Under the pieces are notes generated by a model. It searched no databases. It worked only from the letters and a program-made list of their open reading frames with translations, and was not told the DNA's origin. This document shows positions 1 to 5,599 of a DNA stretch of 6,219 nt, one piece after another; positions within the stretch are counted from its first letter, which is position 1; every line of letters starts with the position of its first letter. The translations under genes and the position numbers were made by a program. The DNA is taken from assembly GCA_003978475.1 (NCBI GenBank), contig QNZR01000032.1, forward strand, positions 1-6,219, written 5' to 3'. The stretch is from Sulfurimonas sp. Its GTDB lineage: Bacteria > Campylobacterota > Campylobacteria > Campylobacterales > Sulfurimonadaceae.

Positions 1-76
1 CCCGGTTGGCCAGCAGTGCGGCTGTCGGCAGACCAATGTAGCCCAAACCGATGACGCAGATCGTCTGTTGTTTCAT
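1..76 (-). CDS. wecC: UDP-N-acetyl-D-mannosamine dehydrogenase, N-terminal fragment (partial)
   Basis: Only the first 25 codons lie in the window; the gene runs off the left edge. The translation starts MKQQTICVIGLGYIGLPTAA, a beta-strand followed by the Rossmann GxGxxG loop (GLGYIG, residues 10-15) that binds NAD+. The wording IGLGYIGLPTA is typical of WecC, which oxidises UDP-ManNAc to UDP-ManNAcA in the cytoplasm for enterobacterial common antigen, capsule or O-antigen synthesis. Related nucleotide-sugar dehydrogenases (WbpA/TviB type) more often read GLGYVGLPLA, so WecC is favoured, but 25 residues cannot settle the substrate. The ATG is preceded on the minus strand by AAGAGTG about 7 bases upstream, an acceptable ribosome binding site. 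It reads away from the cys operon, with a decayed pgi scrap behind it. Confidence 0.75.
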   Translation of the reverse strand, partial: MKQQTICVIGLGYIGLPTAALLANR

Positions 77-131
77 TCTATCACTCTTTTTAGTGGGATC
101 TTCACATGATTACATGTAAATTTTTTGACGC

Positions 132-140
132 ATTCTAGCA
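132..140 (-). promoter_or_regulatory. Candidate extended -10 promoter for the wecC-like gene
   Basis: On the minus strand the sequence reads TGCTAGAAT: a TG at 140-139, one base, then TAGAAT at 137-132, one mismatch from TATAAT. This is the extended -10 form, which can work without a good -35, and no TTGACA-like element is seen at the usual distance. Transcription would begin near 125, giving a leader of about 50 bases before the ATG at 76. Called by eye only. Confidence 0.35.
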
Positions 141-162
141 AAATTTCACTTGTTGTTTGCTA
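136..162. repeat. Inverted repeat, 7-bp arms
   Basis: TAGCAAA at 136-142 and TTTGCTA at 156-162 are perfect complements around a 13-base loop. The repeat lies just past the stop codon of the pgi-like remnant and overlaps the candidate -10 of the wecC-like gene. Neither strand has a T-run directly after the stem, so it is not a convincing intrinsic terminator. It could be an operator or chance in AT-rich DNA. Confidence 0.25.
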
Positions 163-167
163 AAGGT

Positions 168-263
168 TTATGTTGATAGCTTTTCTTTTAAAATAATCTT
201 GCCCGCTTCAACACCGGGCTGGTTGTCCAAATTAAGTACTAAACAGTACAATCTTTCTTGGCT
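168..263 (-). pseudogene. pgi: Decayed C-terminal remnant of glucose-6-phosphate isomerase
   Basis: In one minus-strand frame, 239-168 translates to VLNLDNQPGVEAGKIILKEK followed by LST and a TAA stop. This resembles the extreme C-terminus of bacterial glucose-6-phosphate isomerase, where a D-[NQ]-Q-P-G-V-E-x-G-K motif (for example NxFDQPGVELGK) is followed by a short terminal helix. The frame closes upstream at a TAG (266-264), there is no start codon, and no other isomerase motif is recognisable further upstream before the DUF218 gene, so only the tail remains. Intact Pgi is roughly 400-550 residues. Pgi genes occur in nucleotide-sugar and capsule clusters, which suits the neighbouring dehydrogenase gene. 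The motif is seen directly; calling it a remnant of a deletion is inference, and with so few residues a chance match is not excluded. Confidence 0.5.
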
Positions 264-322
264 CTATATTCATCTGTAATATTATTTGCCTTCACTTTTT
301 CATAAAGCAAAGTTCACTCGTT

Positions 323-1009
323 TTACCCTAAAATCCACTGTATTTTATGTTTGAAATATCGCAATATGCCTCCAGCTTCTTCCTTAACCATGTCATACAA
401 ACCTAAAGGTTCTAACACACCGTAGGCAATGTAATTACTGGGCAGCTTCAATGTCTCGGAAACCACAAAACGAACCGCTTGCTTATTGCGATAATACGAT
501 GCTCGATTCCACCAAGAAACCTCACTGCCGACGACAAAACAAGATAGAGCATTTTGCTGATACTTAGCAATCACTTGAGCCAAAAACATAATTCTTCGCG
601 AATGGGGAGGATCGGAAACAAAAAGAGCCTTGTGTAAGTGTCGGGCAAGCAGATACTCTTTGACACGTACGACCTCTTTCATGGTATTGGATGTACGTGT
701 TAAAAAAACAATGTCCTCTTTATCCACACCTTTGTCGAGTAAATAGCTAATTTTACTGATATATTTTCGACCTATAACAAACTTTAAACTACCGGTTAAA
801 ATAATTTTTTGAGCATATTGTTTCATATAAAGCTCTACCGCCTTATCAACACGTTCCCTACCCCCTCCACCAAGGCAAACAATGACATCAGATTGTTGTG
901 GTGCCTCAGATACATCAAAAAATCTCCCTAGATTAACAAACATAATAAACAATATCCCAACAACAAACGTAATAAACAACAGATACCTTAACAACAATCT
1001 TTTCAACAA
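323..1009 (-). CDS. YdcF/SanA/ElyC-like DUF218 family protein, membrane anchored
   Basis: A 228-residue protein with one N-terminal membrane helix (about residues 5-26) followed by a DUF218 domain. Family hallmarks are the strand and loop DVIVCLGGGGRER (41-53), KIILTGS (68-74), SNTMKE (107-112, the conserved SxNTxE region) and LFVSDPPHSRR (129-139). DUF218 members such as ElyC and SanA affect envelope integrity or undecaprenyl-lipid carrier metabolism, but the biochemical role of most is unknown, so no substrate is assigned. The N-in anchor would place the domain in the periplasm (inference). The start is TTG (1009), followed by a second TTG; AAAGAGAA lies just upstream. No in-frame ATG exists before the upstream stop at 1033-1031, and the first internal Met (residue 23) would destroy the membrane helix. 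The gene is divergent from cysD. It may belong functionally to the polysaccharide locus on the left. Confidence 0.8.
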   Translation of the reverse strand: MLKRLLLRYLLFITFVVGILFIMFVNLGRFFDVSEAPQQSDVIVCLGGGGRERVDKAVELYMKQYAQKIILTGSLKFVIGRKYISKISYLLDKGVDKEDIVFLTRTSNTMKEVVRVKEYLLARHLHKALFVSDPPHSRRIMFLAQVIAKYQQNALSCFVVGSEVSWWNRASYYRNKQAVRFVVSETLKLPSNYIAYGVLEPLGLYDMVKEEAGGILRYFKHKIQWILG

Positions 1010-1215
1010 ATTCTCTTTACATAATAGCTTTTATCACACTGGTAAATCATTACGACACTGTATCAAGAAATTACCAATATTAAAGCAACAAAAAAGAATA
1101 AAAACGATAAAATTCGCGAAATTATTTATATTCACTAGATGCTTAGCAATTACCGTGTTAGAATATCATGTGCACTAAGGCAATATTACCAATAGTCATT
1201 GAATAAAGGAACTTC
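1010..1215. promoter_or_regulatory. Divergent intergenic region between the DUF218 gene and cysD
   Basis: About 206 AT-rich bases separate two divergent genes and must hold the promoters of both. For cysD the ribosome binding site AAAGGAA is at 1205-1211, five bases before the ATG at 1216. TAGAAT at 1159-1164 is a possible -10 for cysD, without a recognisable -35. The 10-mer ATTACCAATA occurs twice in direct orientation (1070-1079 and 1185-1194), with a related CAATTACC at 1147-1154, which might be regulator sites. No riboswitch-like structure or RNA gene is recognised. Confidence 0.45.
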
Positions 1216-2127
1216 ATGTTGAACCAAGAACGTCTGACTCACCTCAAGCAACTCGAAGCCGAGTCTATCCACATTTTAAGAGAGGTGGCTGCGGAATTTA
1301 CGAATCCCGTGATGATGTATTCTGTAGGAAAAGACAGCTCGGTCATGCTCCATCTGGCCATGAAAGCCTTTGCTCCGAGCAAGCTCCCGTTTCCTCTTTT
1401 ACATGTCGATACTCTGTGGAAATTTAAAGAGATGATTGCATTTCGTGATCAAAGAGCCAAAGATTTAGGGTTTGATCTCATCGTTCACTCCAATCCTGAG
1501 GGAATTGATATGAATATTTCCCCTTTTGAGCACGGCAGTAAAGTCCATACGGACATTATGAAAACCCAAGCGCTAAAACAAGCACTCAATGCCGGTGGTT
1601 ATGATGCCGTCATCGGTGGCGCACGCCGTGATGAAGAGAAGTCTCGCGCCAAAGAGCGTATCTTCTCATTTCGTGACAAACATCACCGCTGGGATCCCAA
1701 AAATCAACGTCCGGAACTTTGGAATGTGTATAATACTGCCATTGAAAAAGGTGAAAGTGTTCGGGTATTCCCCATAAGCAACTGGACAGAACTCGATGTT
1801 TGGCAGTACATTTACCTAGAAGACATTCCTATTCCCTCGTTGTATTTTGCCAAAGAGCATGACGTTGTGGAGTATGAAGGTACCAAAATCATGGTAGATG
1901 ATGACCGAATGCCGGAAGCACTACGCAAAACAGCCAAAAAAGAGATGGTACGTTTTCGGACCTTAGGCTGCTACCCTTTAACCGGTGCCATTAACTCTAC
2001 AGCAACCACCCTTCCTGAGATTATCAAGGAGATGCTGCTCTCAACCAGCAGTGAACGTGAAGGTCGGGTGATTGACAAAGACCAAGAGGGTGCCATGGAA
2101 CTTAAAAAAATCGAGGGATACTTTTAA
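1216..2127 (+). CDS. cysD: Sulfate adenylyltransferase subunit 2 (ATP sulfurylase, catalytic subunit)
   Basis: CysD is the catalytic subunit of heterodimeric ATP sulfurylase: ATP + sulfate gives APS + PPi, driven by GTP hydrolysis in CysN. The 303-residue product matches the E. coli CysD length (about 302) and is alignable end to end. It begins with RLTHLKQLEAESIHILREVA. The PP-loop of the ATP-pyrophosphatase fold is at residues 36-42 (SVGKDSS), followed by PFPLLHVDT, then GGARRDEEKSRAKERIFSFR and RWDPKNQRPELW in the middle. RFRTLGCYPLTGA and the terminal MELKKIEGYF complete the family pattern. The ATG has a good AAAGGAA site five bases upstream. It is the first gene of the operon; its stop overlaps the cysN start by one base (TAATG), and the cysN ribosome site GAGGGA (2113-2118) lies inside its 3' end, implying translational coupling and matched subunit output. 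Confidence 0.97.
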   Translation: MLNQERLTHLKQLEAESIHILREVAAEFTNPVMMYSVGKDSSVMLHLAMKAFAPSKLPFPLLHVDTLWKFKEMIAFRDQRAKDLGFDLIVHSNPEGIDMNISPFEHGSKVHTDIMKTQALKQALNAGGYDAVIGGARRDEEKSRAKERIFSFRDKHHRWDPKNQRPELWNVYNTAIEKGESVRVFPISNWTELDVWQYIYLEDIPIPSLYFAKEHDVVEYEGTKIMVDDDRMPEALRKTAKKEMVRFRTLGCYPLTGAINSTATTLPEIIKEMLLSTSSEREGRVIDKDQEGAMELKKIEGYF

Positions 2128-3539
2128 TGGATATTATTAACTACTTAAAAGAACATGAAAATAAAGATATGCTCCGCTTCCTGACCTGTGGCAGCGTCGA
2201 TGATGGAAAAAGTACCCTGATAGGTCGTATGCTGTATGACTCTAAAATGATCTTTGATGATCAGCTTTCAGCTGCTGAGAGTGAAAGTAAAAAATATGGT
2301 ACTACCGGTGAAAAAATTGATATGGCACTACTGGTTGACGGTCTTCAAAGTGAACGGGAGCAAGGCATTACCATTGATGTCGCTTACCGTTTTTTCGCCA
2401 CCGAAAATCGTAAATTTATTATTGCCGACACTCCGGGTCACGAACAGTACACACGAAATATGGTTACGGGTGCATCGACCGCGGATGTCGCTATCATTCT
2501 CATTGATGCGCGTAAAGGCATTTTAACGCAAACCCGACGTCACAGTTTTATTGTCTCTCTTTTAGGCATTGAGCATGTTATTGTTGCCATCAACAAAATG
2601 GACTTGGTCGATTTTAGCGAGGAGGTCTACAAAGAGATCTCTCTGGCTTATGGAGAACTGGCGAAAGAGCTGGGTATCAAAAATACCTATTATATTCCTG
2701 TTAGTGCCCTTGATGGCGATAATGTTGTAGATAAAAGCAACCATACGCCATGGTTTGACGGCAAGCCGCTACTGGGTCTGCTTGACAGCATGGATATCGC
2801 CAAAGAGCAAAAAGAAGAAGATTTTAGGTTTCCGGTACAGTATGTCAACCGTCCCAATCTCAACTTTAGAGGATTTTGCGGCACAATTGCGGCAGGACGG
2901 GTTAAGATAGGCGATGATATTACCGTGCTTCCTTCCGGAAAAACCACTAAGGTCAAAAGCATTATCAATGCCGGTGATATTACCGAGGCCAACAGAGAGG
3001 CCGGCACCAAAGAAGCGTATGCCCCTATGGCTGTTACCATCACCACGGAAGATGAAGTCGACATTAGCCGGGGCGATATGATTGTTCATACCAATAGTCT
3101 GCCACGCGTCTCCAACAATCTTAAGGTCATGCTTGTCTGGATGGATGAAAAACCCATGACACTGGGACGTACCTATGATATTAAACGCGCCACTTCCGTG
3201 GTGTCGGGAAGCTTTGAGCATATCAACTATAAAATTGATGTCAATACGTATGAGCGCACCCAGATTGATACTCTTGAGCTCAACGACATTGCTTCTTGCA
3301 AAATGGTATTGACACGTCCCATCGCCTCGGACGCCTACAAGGAAAATCGCCTGACAGGAAGCTTTATTGTCGTAGATCGCATTACCAACAACACCGTTGG
3401 AGCCGGCATGATCGTCGGCGTTAGCCGTCGCGATGAAGACATTGCTAAACGCATTGACAAACACTATACTGATGCAGAAAGAGCGCTCAACCGCTATATC
3501 CGCGAAAACTTCCCGGAATGGGAGTGTAAAGTCGTTTAA
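2127..3539 (+). CDS. cysN: Sulfate adenylyltransferase subunit 1 (GTPase subunit)
   Basis: CysN is the EF-Tu-like GTPase that couples GTP hydrolysis to APS formation by CysD in the cytoplasm. All G motifs are visible in the 470-residue product: G1 GSVDDGKST (22-30), G2 around ITIDVAY (81-87), G3 DTPGHEQY (101-108), G4 NKMD (156-159) and G5 SALDG (193-197). Beta-barrel domains follow from about residue 230 (FPVQYVNRPNLNFRGFCGTI). The length is close to E. coli CysN (475) and the protein ends at VV without a fused APS kinase domain, so it is not a NodQ/CysNC bifunctional enzyme; kinases are encoded separately downstream. It overlaps cysD and the next gene by one base each (TAATG at both junctions). 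Confidence 0.97.
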   Translation: MDIINYLKEHENKDMLRFLTCGSVDDGKSTLIGRMLYDSKMIFDDQLSAAESESKKYGTTGEKIDMALLVDGLQSEREQGITIDVAYRFFATENRKFIIADTPGHEQYTRNMVTGASTADVAIILIDARKGILTQTRRHSFIVSLLGIEHVIVAINKMDLVDFSEEVYKEISLAYGELAKELGIKNTYYIPVSALDGDNVVDKSNHTPWFDGKPLLGLLDSMDIAKEQKEEDFRFPVQYVNRPNLNFRGFCGTIAAGRVKIGDDITVLPSGKTTKVKSIINAGDITEANREAGTKEAYAPMAVTITTEDEVDISRGDMIVHTNSLPRVSNNLKVMLVWMDEKPMTLGRTYDIKRATSVVSGSFEHINYKIDVNTYERTQIDTLELNDIASCKMVLTRPIASDAYKENRLTGSFIVVDRITNNTVGAGMIVGVSRRDEDIAKRIDKHYTDAERALNRYIRENFPEWECKVV

Positions 3540-4264
3540 TGTATAAAGAGACCAATCAGCGCTCCATTGTCAAAGGAATTAGCTGGCGCATTGTTGCGAC
3601 TACCACCACCATCATCATTGTCTACGTCTTTTTCGGAAGACTCGATCTTGCCATTGCGGCAGGGATGATTGAGACCGTCTTAAAAGTGGGGCTTTACTGG
3701 ATTCACGAAAGAGTCTGGTTTAAAGTGCACTGGGGGAAAAAGAAGATTGAGCCGTTTAATCTCTGGTTTACCGGACTCCCTCTTAGCGGAAAAACCGCCA
3801 TAGCCGATGCCGTTTACGAAGAATTGGAAAAGCTGCACATTCCGCTGGAACGTATTGATGCCAAAGATATTCGTGACCTGATTCCCGATATCGGCTTTAC
3901 CCGGGAAGACCGAAACCGTCACATGCACCGCATCGGATTTCTCATTCAAAAACTGCAGAAGAACTCAATCTCTACGGTAGCCTCATTTGTTTCACCCTAC
4001 AAAGAGTCTCGTAAAGCCATCCGCGATATGGTGACGAATAATATTATCGTATATATCAAGGCAGATATTGAAACCTGTAAGCAGCGGGACTACAAGGGAG
4101 TGTACGACAAAGCTCTAAAAGGGGAGCTGCAGAACTTTTCAGGTATCAACGATGTGTATGAAGAACCGCAACATGCTGAGATTATTATTGATACCGATGT
4201 CACCAGCGTGGAAGAAGCTGCTAAAACTATTGTCAAATATATCAGGAAACATTATGTCAAATAA
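3539..4264 (+). CDS. DUF2061 membrane domain fused to a divergent adenylylsulfate-kinase-like domain
   Basis: This 241-residue protein has two parts. Residues 5-62 match the DUF2061 pattern (SIVKGISWRIVATTTT, then GxxETVLKVGLYWIHERVW) with two likely membrane helices (about 13-32 and 35-55). Residues 72-240 resemble APS kinase: FTGLPLSGKT Walker A (77-86), IGFTREDR (118-125), SFVSPYKESR (149-158), RDYKGVYDKALKGE (183-196) and FSGINDVYEEP (200-210). The signature DGDNxR of CysC is here DAKDIR (108-113), and the DRxENIRR block reads DRNRHMHR. These changes fall where family members contact APS and magnesium, so true APS kinase activity is doubtful; ATP binding remains plausible. It overlaps cysN by one base and cysC by 11. 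Possible roles are a membrane-tethered kinase for another substrate or a scaffold or regulator of CysC. Architecture is confident; function is not. Confidence 0.85.
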   Translation: MYKETNQRSIVKGISWRIVATTTTIIIVYVFFGRLDLAIAAGMIETVLKVGLYWIHERVWFKVHWGKKKIEPFNLWFTGLPLSGKTAIADAVYEELEKLHIPLERIDAKDIRDLIPDIGFTREDRNRHMHRIGFLIQKLQKNSISTVASFVSPYKESRKAIRDMVTNNIIVYIKADIETCKQRDYKGVYDKALKGELQNFSGINDVYEEPQHAEIIIDTDVTSVEEAAKTIVKYIRKHYVK

Positions 4265-4847
4265 TATCGTATGGCATGATCATCATGTCTCTAAAGAAGA
4301 ACGATCCCAACTTAAACAACAACAGCCCTGCATATTGTGGTTTACCGGCCTAAGCGGTAGCGGCAAGTCAACCGTTGCCAACGCCGTTGAAGCCAAACTC
4401 CATGCACTGGGTCGACACACCTACCTCCTTGATGGCGACAACATTCGCCGCGGACTCAATGCCAAGCTTGGCTTTTCTGATGACGATCGCATTGAAAATA
4501 TTCGACGCATCGGTGAAGTTTCCAAGCTTTTTGTCGATGCCGGGCTTATTGTACTGAGTGCTTTCATCTCTCCTTTTCAAGACGATCGGGATCGCGTTAG
4601 AGCCTTGGTCAATGACAATGAGTTTATTGAAGTCTTTATTGACACGCCGCTTGAAGTATGTGAAAGCAGAGACCCCAAAGGACTCTATAAAAAAGCTCGA
4701 AACGGTGACATTCCGGACTTCACAGGCATTAGCTCGCCGTACGAAGCACCTGTCAATGCCGAAATACATGTAAAAAACAGCGAACTAAGCATTGATGAGT
4801 GTGCTGATTTGGTTATAATATATCTCAAAAACAACGGTTACGTCTAA
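4254..4847 (+). CDS. cysC: Adenylyl-sulfate (APS) kinase
   Basis: CysC phosphorylates APS with ATP at the 3'-hydroxyl to give PAPS, the sulfate donor for PAPS reductase or sulfotransferases. The 197-residue product is close to E. coli CysC (about 201) and carries every signature: Walker A GLSGSGKS (32-39), LDGDNIRRGL (59-68), LGFSDDDRIENIRRIG (72-87), SAFISPF (102-108) with the family serine at 106, RDPKGLYKKARNG (139-151) and FTGISSPYEAP (156-166). The start chosen is the ATG at 4254, with AGGAAA at 4244-4249 just upstream; it gives the usual N-terminus (NIVWHDHHVSKEERSQL). An earlier ATG at 4152 only adds unrelated residues read out of frame from the preceding gene. It overlaps that gene by 11 bases and the MNT gene by one base. 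Confidence 0.96.
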   Translation: MSNNIVWHDHHVSKEERSQLKQQQPCILWFTGLSGSGKSTVANAVEAKLHALGRHTYLLDGDNIRRGLNAKLGFSDDDRIENIRRIGEVSKLFVDAGLIVLSAFISPFQDDRDRVRALVNDNEFIEVFIDTPLEVCESRDPKGLYKKARNGDIPDFTGISSPYEAPVNAEIHVKNSELSIDECADLVIIYLKNNGYV

Positions 4848-5167
4848 TGATTAATATAGAAAAAGTGAAATTACATATTGTTGAAAAATTAAAACCGCTT
4901 AATCCAGATAAAATTATACTCTTTGGTAGCTATGCTTATGGTACGCCAAATAAAGACAGTGATATTGATTTATTTATTATGAAAGATATTCAAAAAGAAG
5001 AGATTAGAAGTTATAAATTAAAAATAAGACGAGAGATAAGAGATTTGATTTCTAAATATCATGTCGGCTTTGATATATTGGTGGCACCGGAGAGCTTTGT
5101 ACAAAGTAGAGAAGATTACTTTTATCAAGTAGATATATTGCAAAACGGTAAAGTACTTTATGAATAA
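4847..5167 (+). CDS. MNT-type minimal nucleotidyltransferase, putative antitoxin of a MNT/HEPN pair
   Basis: A 106-residue DNA polymerase beta-like minimal nucleotidyltransferase. The active-site motif is intact: ILFGSYAYGTPNKDSDIDLF (24-43), with Gly27-Ser28 and metal-binding Asp39 and Asp41, and a third carboxylate at Asp76 in VGFDILV. In characterised MntA/HepT systems the MNT protein neutralises its HEPN partner, in some by adding AMP to a tyrosine near the HEPN active site; with an intact motif this protein could do the same (inference). The gene starts with TAATG on the cysC stop and overlaps the HEPN gene by eight bases, so all three should be co-translated. Composition differs sharply from cysC: about 28% GC over 4861-5160 against about 48-57% in the cysC blocks I counted, which points to acquisition by transfer. 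No good ribosome binding site precedes it, so it may depend on coupling to cysC. Confidence 0.88.
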   Translation: MINIEKVKLHIVEKLKPLNPDKIILFGSYAYGTPNKDSDIDLFIMKDIQKEEIRSYKLKIRREIRDLISKYHVGFDILVAPESFVQSREDYFYQVDILQNGKVLYE

Positions 5168-5516
5168 AACAGCATCAATAGAGTGGCTAACTGTGGCTTA
5201 TCATGATTTTAAATCAGCTCAAATATTATTTGAAGCAAACCATTATACAGATAGTATCGGTAATGACTTACAGCAATCTATAGAAAAAATACTAAAGTCT
5301 GTTTTAGCAAGCAAAAATAAAAAGATACCAAAAAAACATGACTTATACGAAATTTATACTATGCTCGATGAAGTTCAATTACCAGAACATGAAATCAATC
5401 TTTTAGATGTGGCTACTGAATATTTTAAAGAAGATAGATATCCTAATCCTCATTATTGCTTACCTGAAAATGAAGAGATAGGTGAAGTTTTGAATTTTTA
5501 CAGAAGATCTTCTTGA
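5160..5516 (+). CDS. HEPN domain protein, putative toxin of the MNT/HEPN pair, probably frameshifted at its C-terminus
   Basis: The frame encodes 118 residues of a helical HEPN protein (PF05168-like): SIEWLTVAYHDFKSAQILFE (6-25), LQQSIEKILKSVL (37-49), the KKHDLYEIYTML helix (58-69) and EYFKEDRYPNPHY (87-99). Arg93 and His98 give an R-x4-H arrangement followed directly by Tyr99, reminiscent of the RNase motif and nearby AMPylated tyrosine of HepT-type toxins. In this subfamily RYP is common and the His may vary, so catalysis is not assured. The last five residues (YRRSS) look foreign: after Phe113 a one-base shift in a T5 run opens a conserved-looking helix that ends at 5568, giving 135 residues. 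GC is about 29% over 5161-5460, like its partner. It overlaps the MNT gene by eight bases; no clear ribosome site, so translational coupling is likely. Confidence 0.82.
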   Translation: MNKTASIEWLTVAYHDFKSAQILFEANHYTDSIGNDLQQSIEKILKSVLASKNKKIPKKHDLYEIYTMLDEVQLPEHEINLLDVATEYFKEDRYPNPHYCLPENEEIGEVLNFYRRSS

Positions 5517-5568
5517 AAAGATTTGTCAAATATTAGAAATAGACATCAAAAAGGTAAAGGAAAATTAA
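5499..5568 (+). pseudogene. Out-of-frame C-terminal tail of the HEPN gene
   Basis: Reading from 5500 in the +1 frame gives TEDLLEKICQILEIDIKKVK, then EN and a TAA stop at 5566-5568. This is an amphipathic helix of the kind that ends HEPN proteins of this type. It would continue EIGEVLNF smoothly if one T of the run at 5495-5499 were removed. Either the gene is frameshifted, the base is a sequencing error, or ribosomes slip +1 on the UUUU. In the zero frame the protein stops at 5516. Confidence 0.6.
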
Positions 5569-5599
5569 AATGGATGGTACAAAATGCTCAATAAAATAG
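5556..5599 (+). promoter_or_regulatory. Ribosome-binding region with a 9-codon mini-frame overlapping the cysQ start
   Basis: A strong purine tract AAAGGA (5556-5561) is ideally spaced for the ATG at 5570, which opens only a nine-residue frame (MDGTKCSIK) ending at TAG 5597-5599, across the cysQ start. A second out-of-frame ATG at 5574 closes at 5594. The cysQ ATG at 5584 has only a weak GGATGG (5572-5577) upstream. cysQ may therefore depend on termination-reinitiation, or the strong site may simply act at long range. Inference from spacing only. Confidence 0.3.

Larger units (their letters stand above)
77..322. other. Gene-poor intergenic stretch
   Basis: No intact gene is visible between the wecC-like start and the end of the DUF218 gene. 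The stretch holds the candidate promoter, the 136-162 inverted repeat, the pgi-like remnant, and a small dyad ACATG-ATTA-CATGT at 104-117 in the presumed wecC leader. The part from 264 to 322 shows nothing I can identify; its longest minus-strand open stretch is short, lysine-rich and ends at a TAG (241-239). Confidence 0.6.

Noticed and set aside
201..219. GCCCG...CGGGC hairpin as an intrinsic terminator
   Set aside because: The 5-bp stem lies within codons of the pgi-like tail (its QPGVEAG part) and is not followed by a T-run on either strand.
882..1178. Plus-strand 98-codon open frame spanning the DUF218 start and the intergenic region
   Set aside because: Its first part is antisense to the DUF218 N-terminus, the translation is low-complexity (Asn- and Lys-rich) with no recognisable domain, and it would occupy the promoter region of both divergent genes.
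2769..3464. Long minus-strand open frame inside cysN
   Set aside because: It is fully antisense to a clearly real, well-conserved GTPase gene and its translation matches no family I know.
4152..4253. Upstream ATG extension of cysC
   Set aside because: The extra 34 residues overlap the end of the preceding kinase gene in another frame and do not resemble CysC; the ATG at 4254 has a good ribosome site and gives the usual family length.
3539..4847. Possibility that the two kinase genes are one gene split by a frameshift
   Set aside because: Each carries its own complete P-loop and full-length kinase domain, so they are tandem paralogues.
4847..5568. Insertion sequence or transposon carrying the MNT/HEPN pair
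   Set aside because: No transposase, terminal inverted repeats or target-site duplication could be seen at the borders of the AT-rich island.
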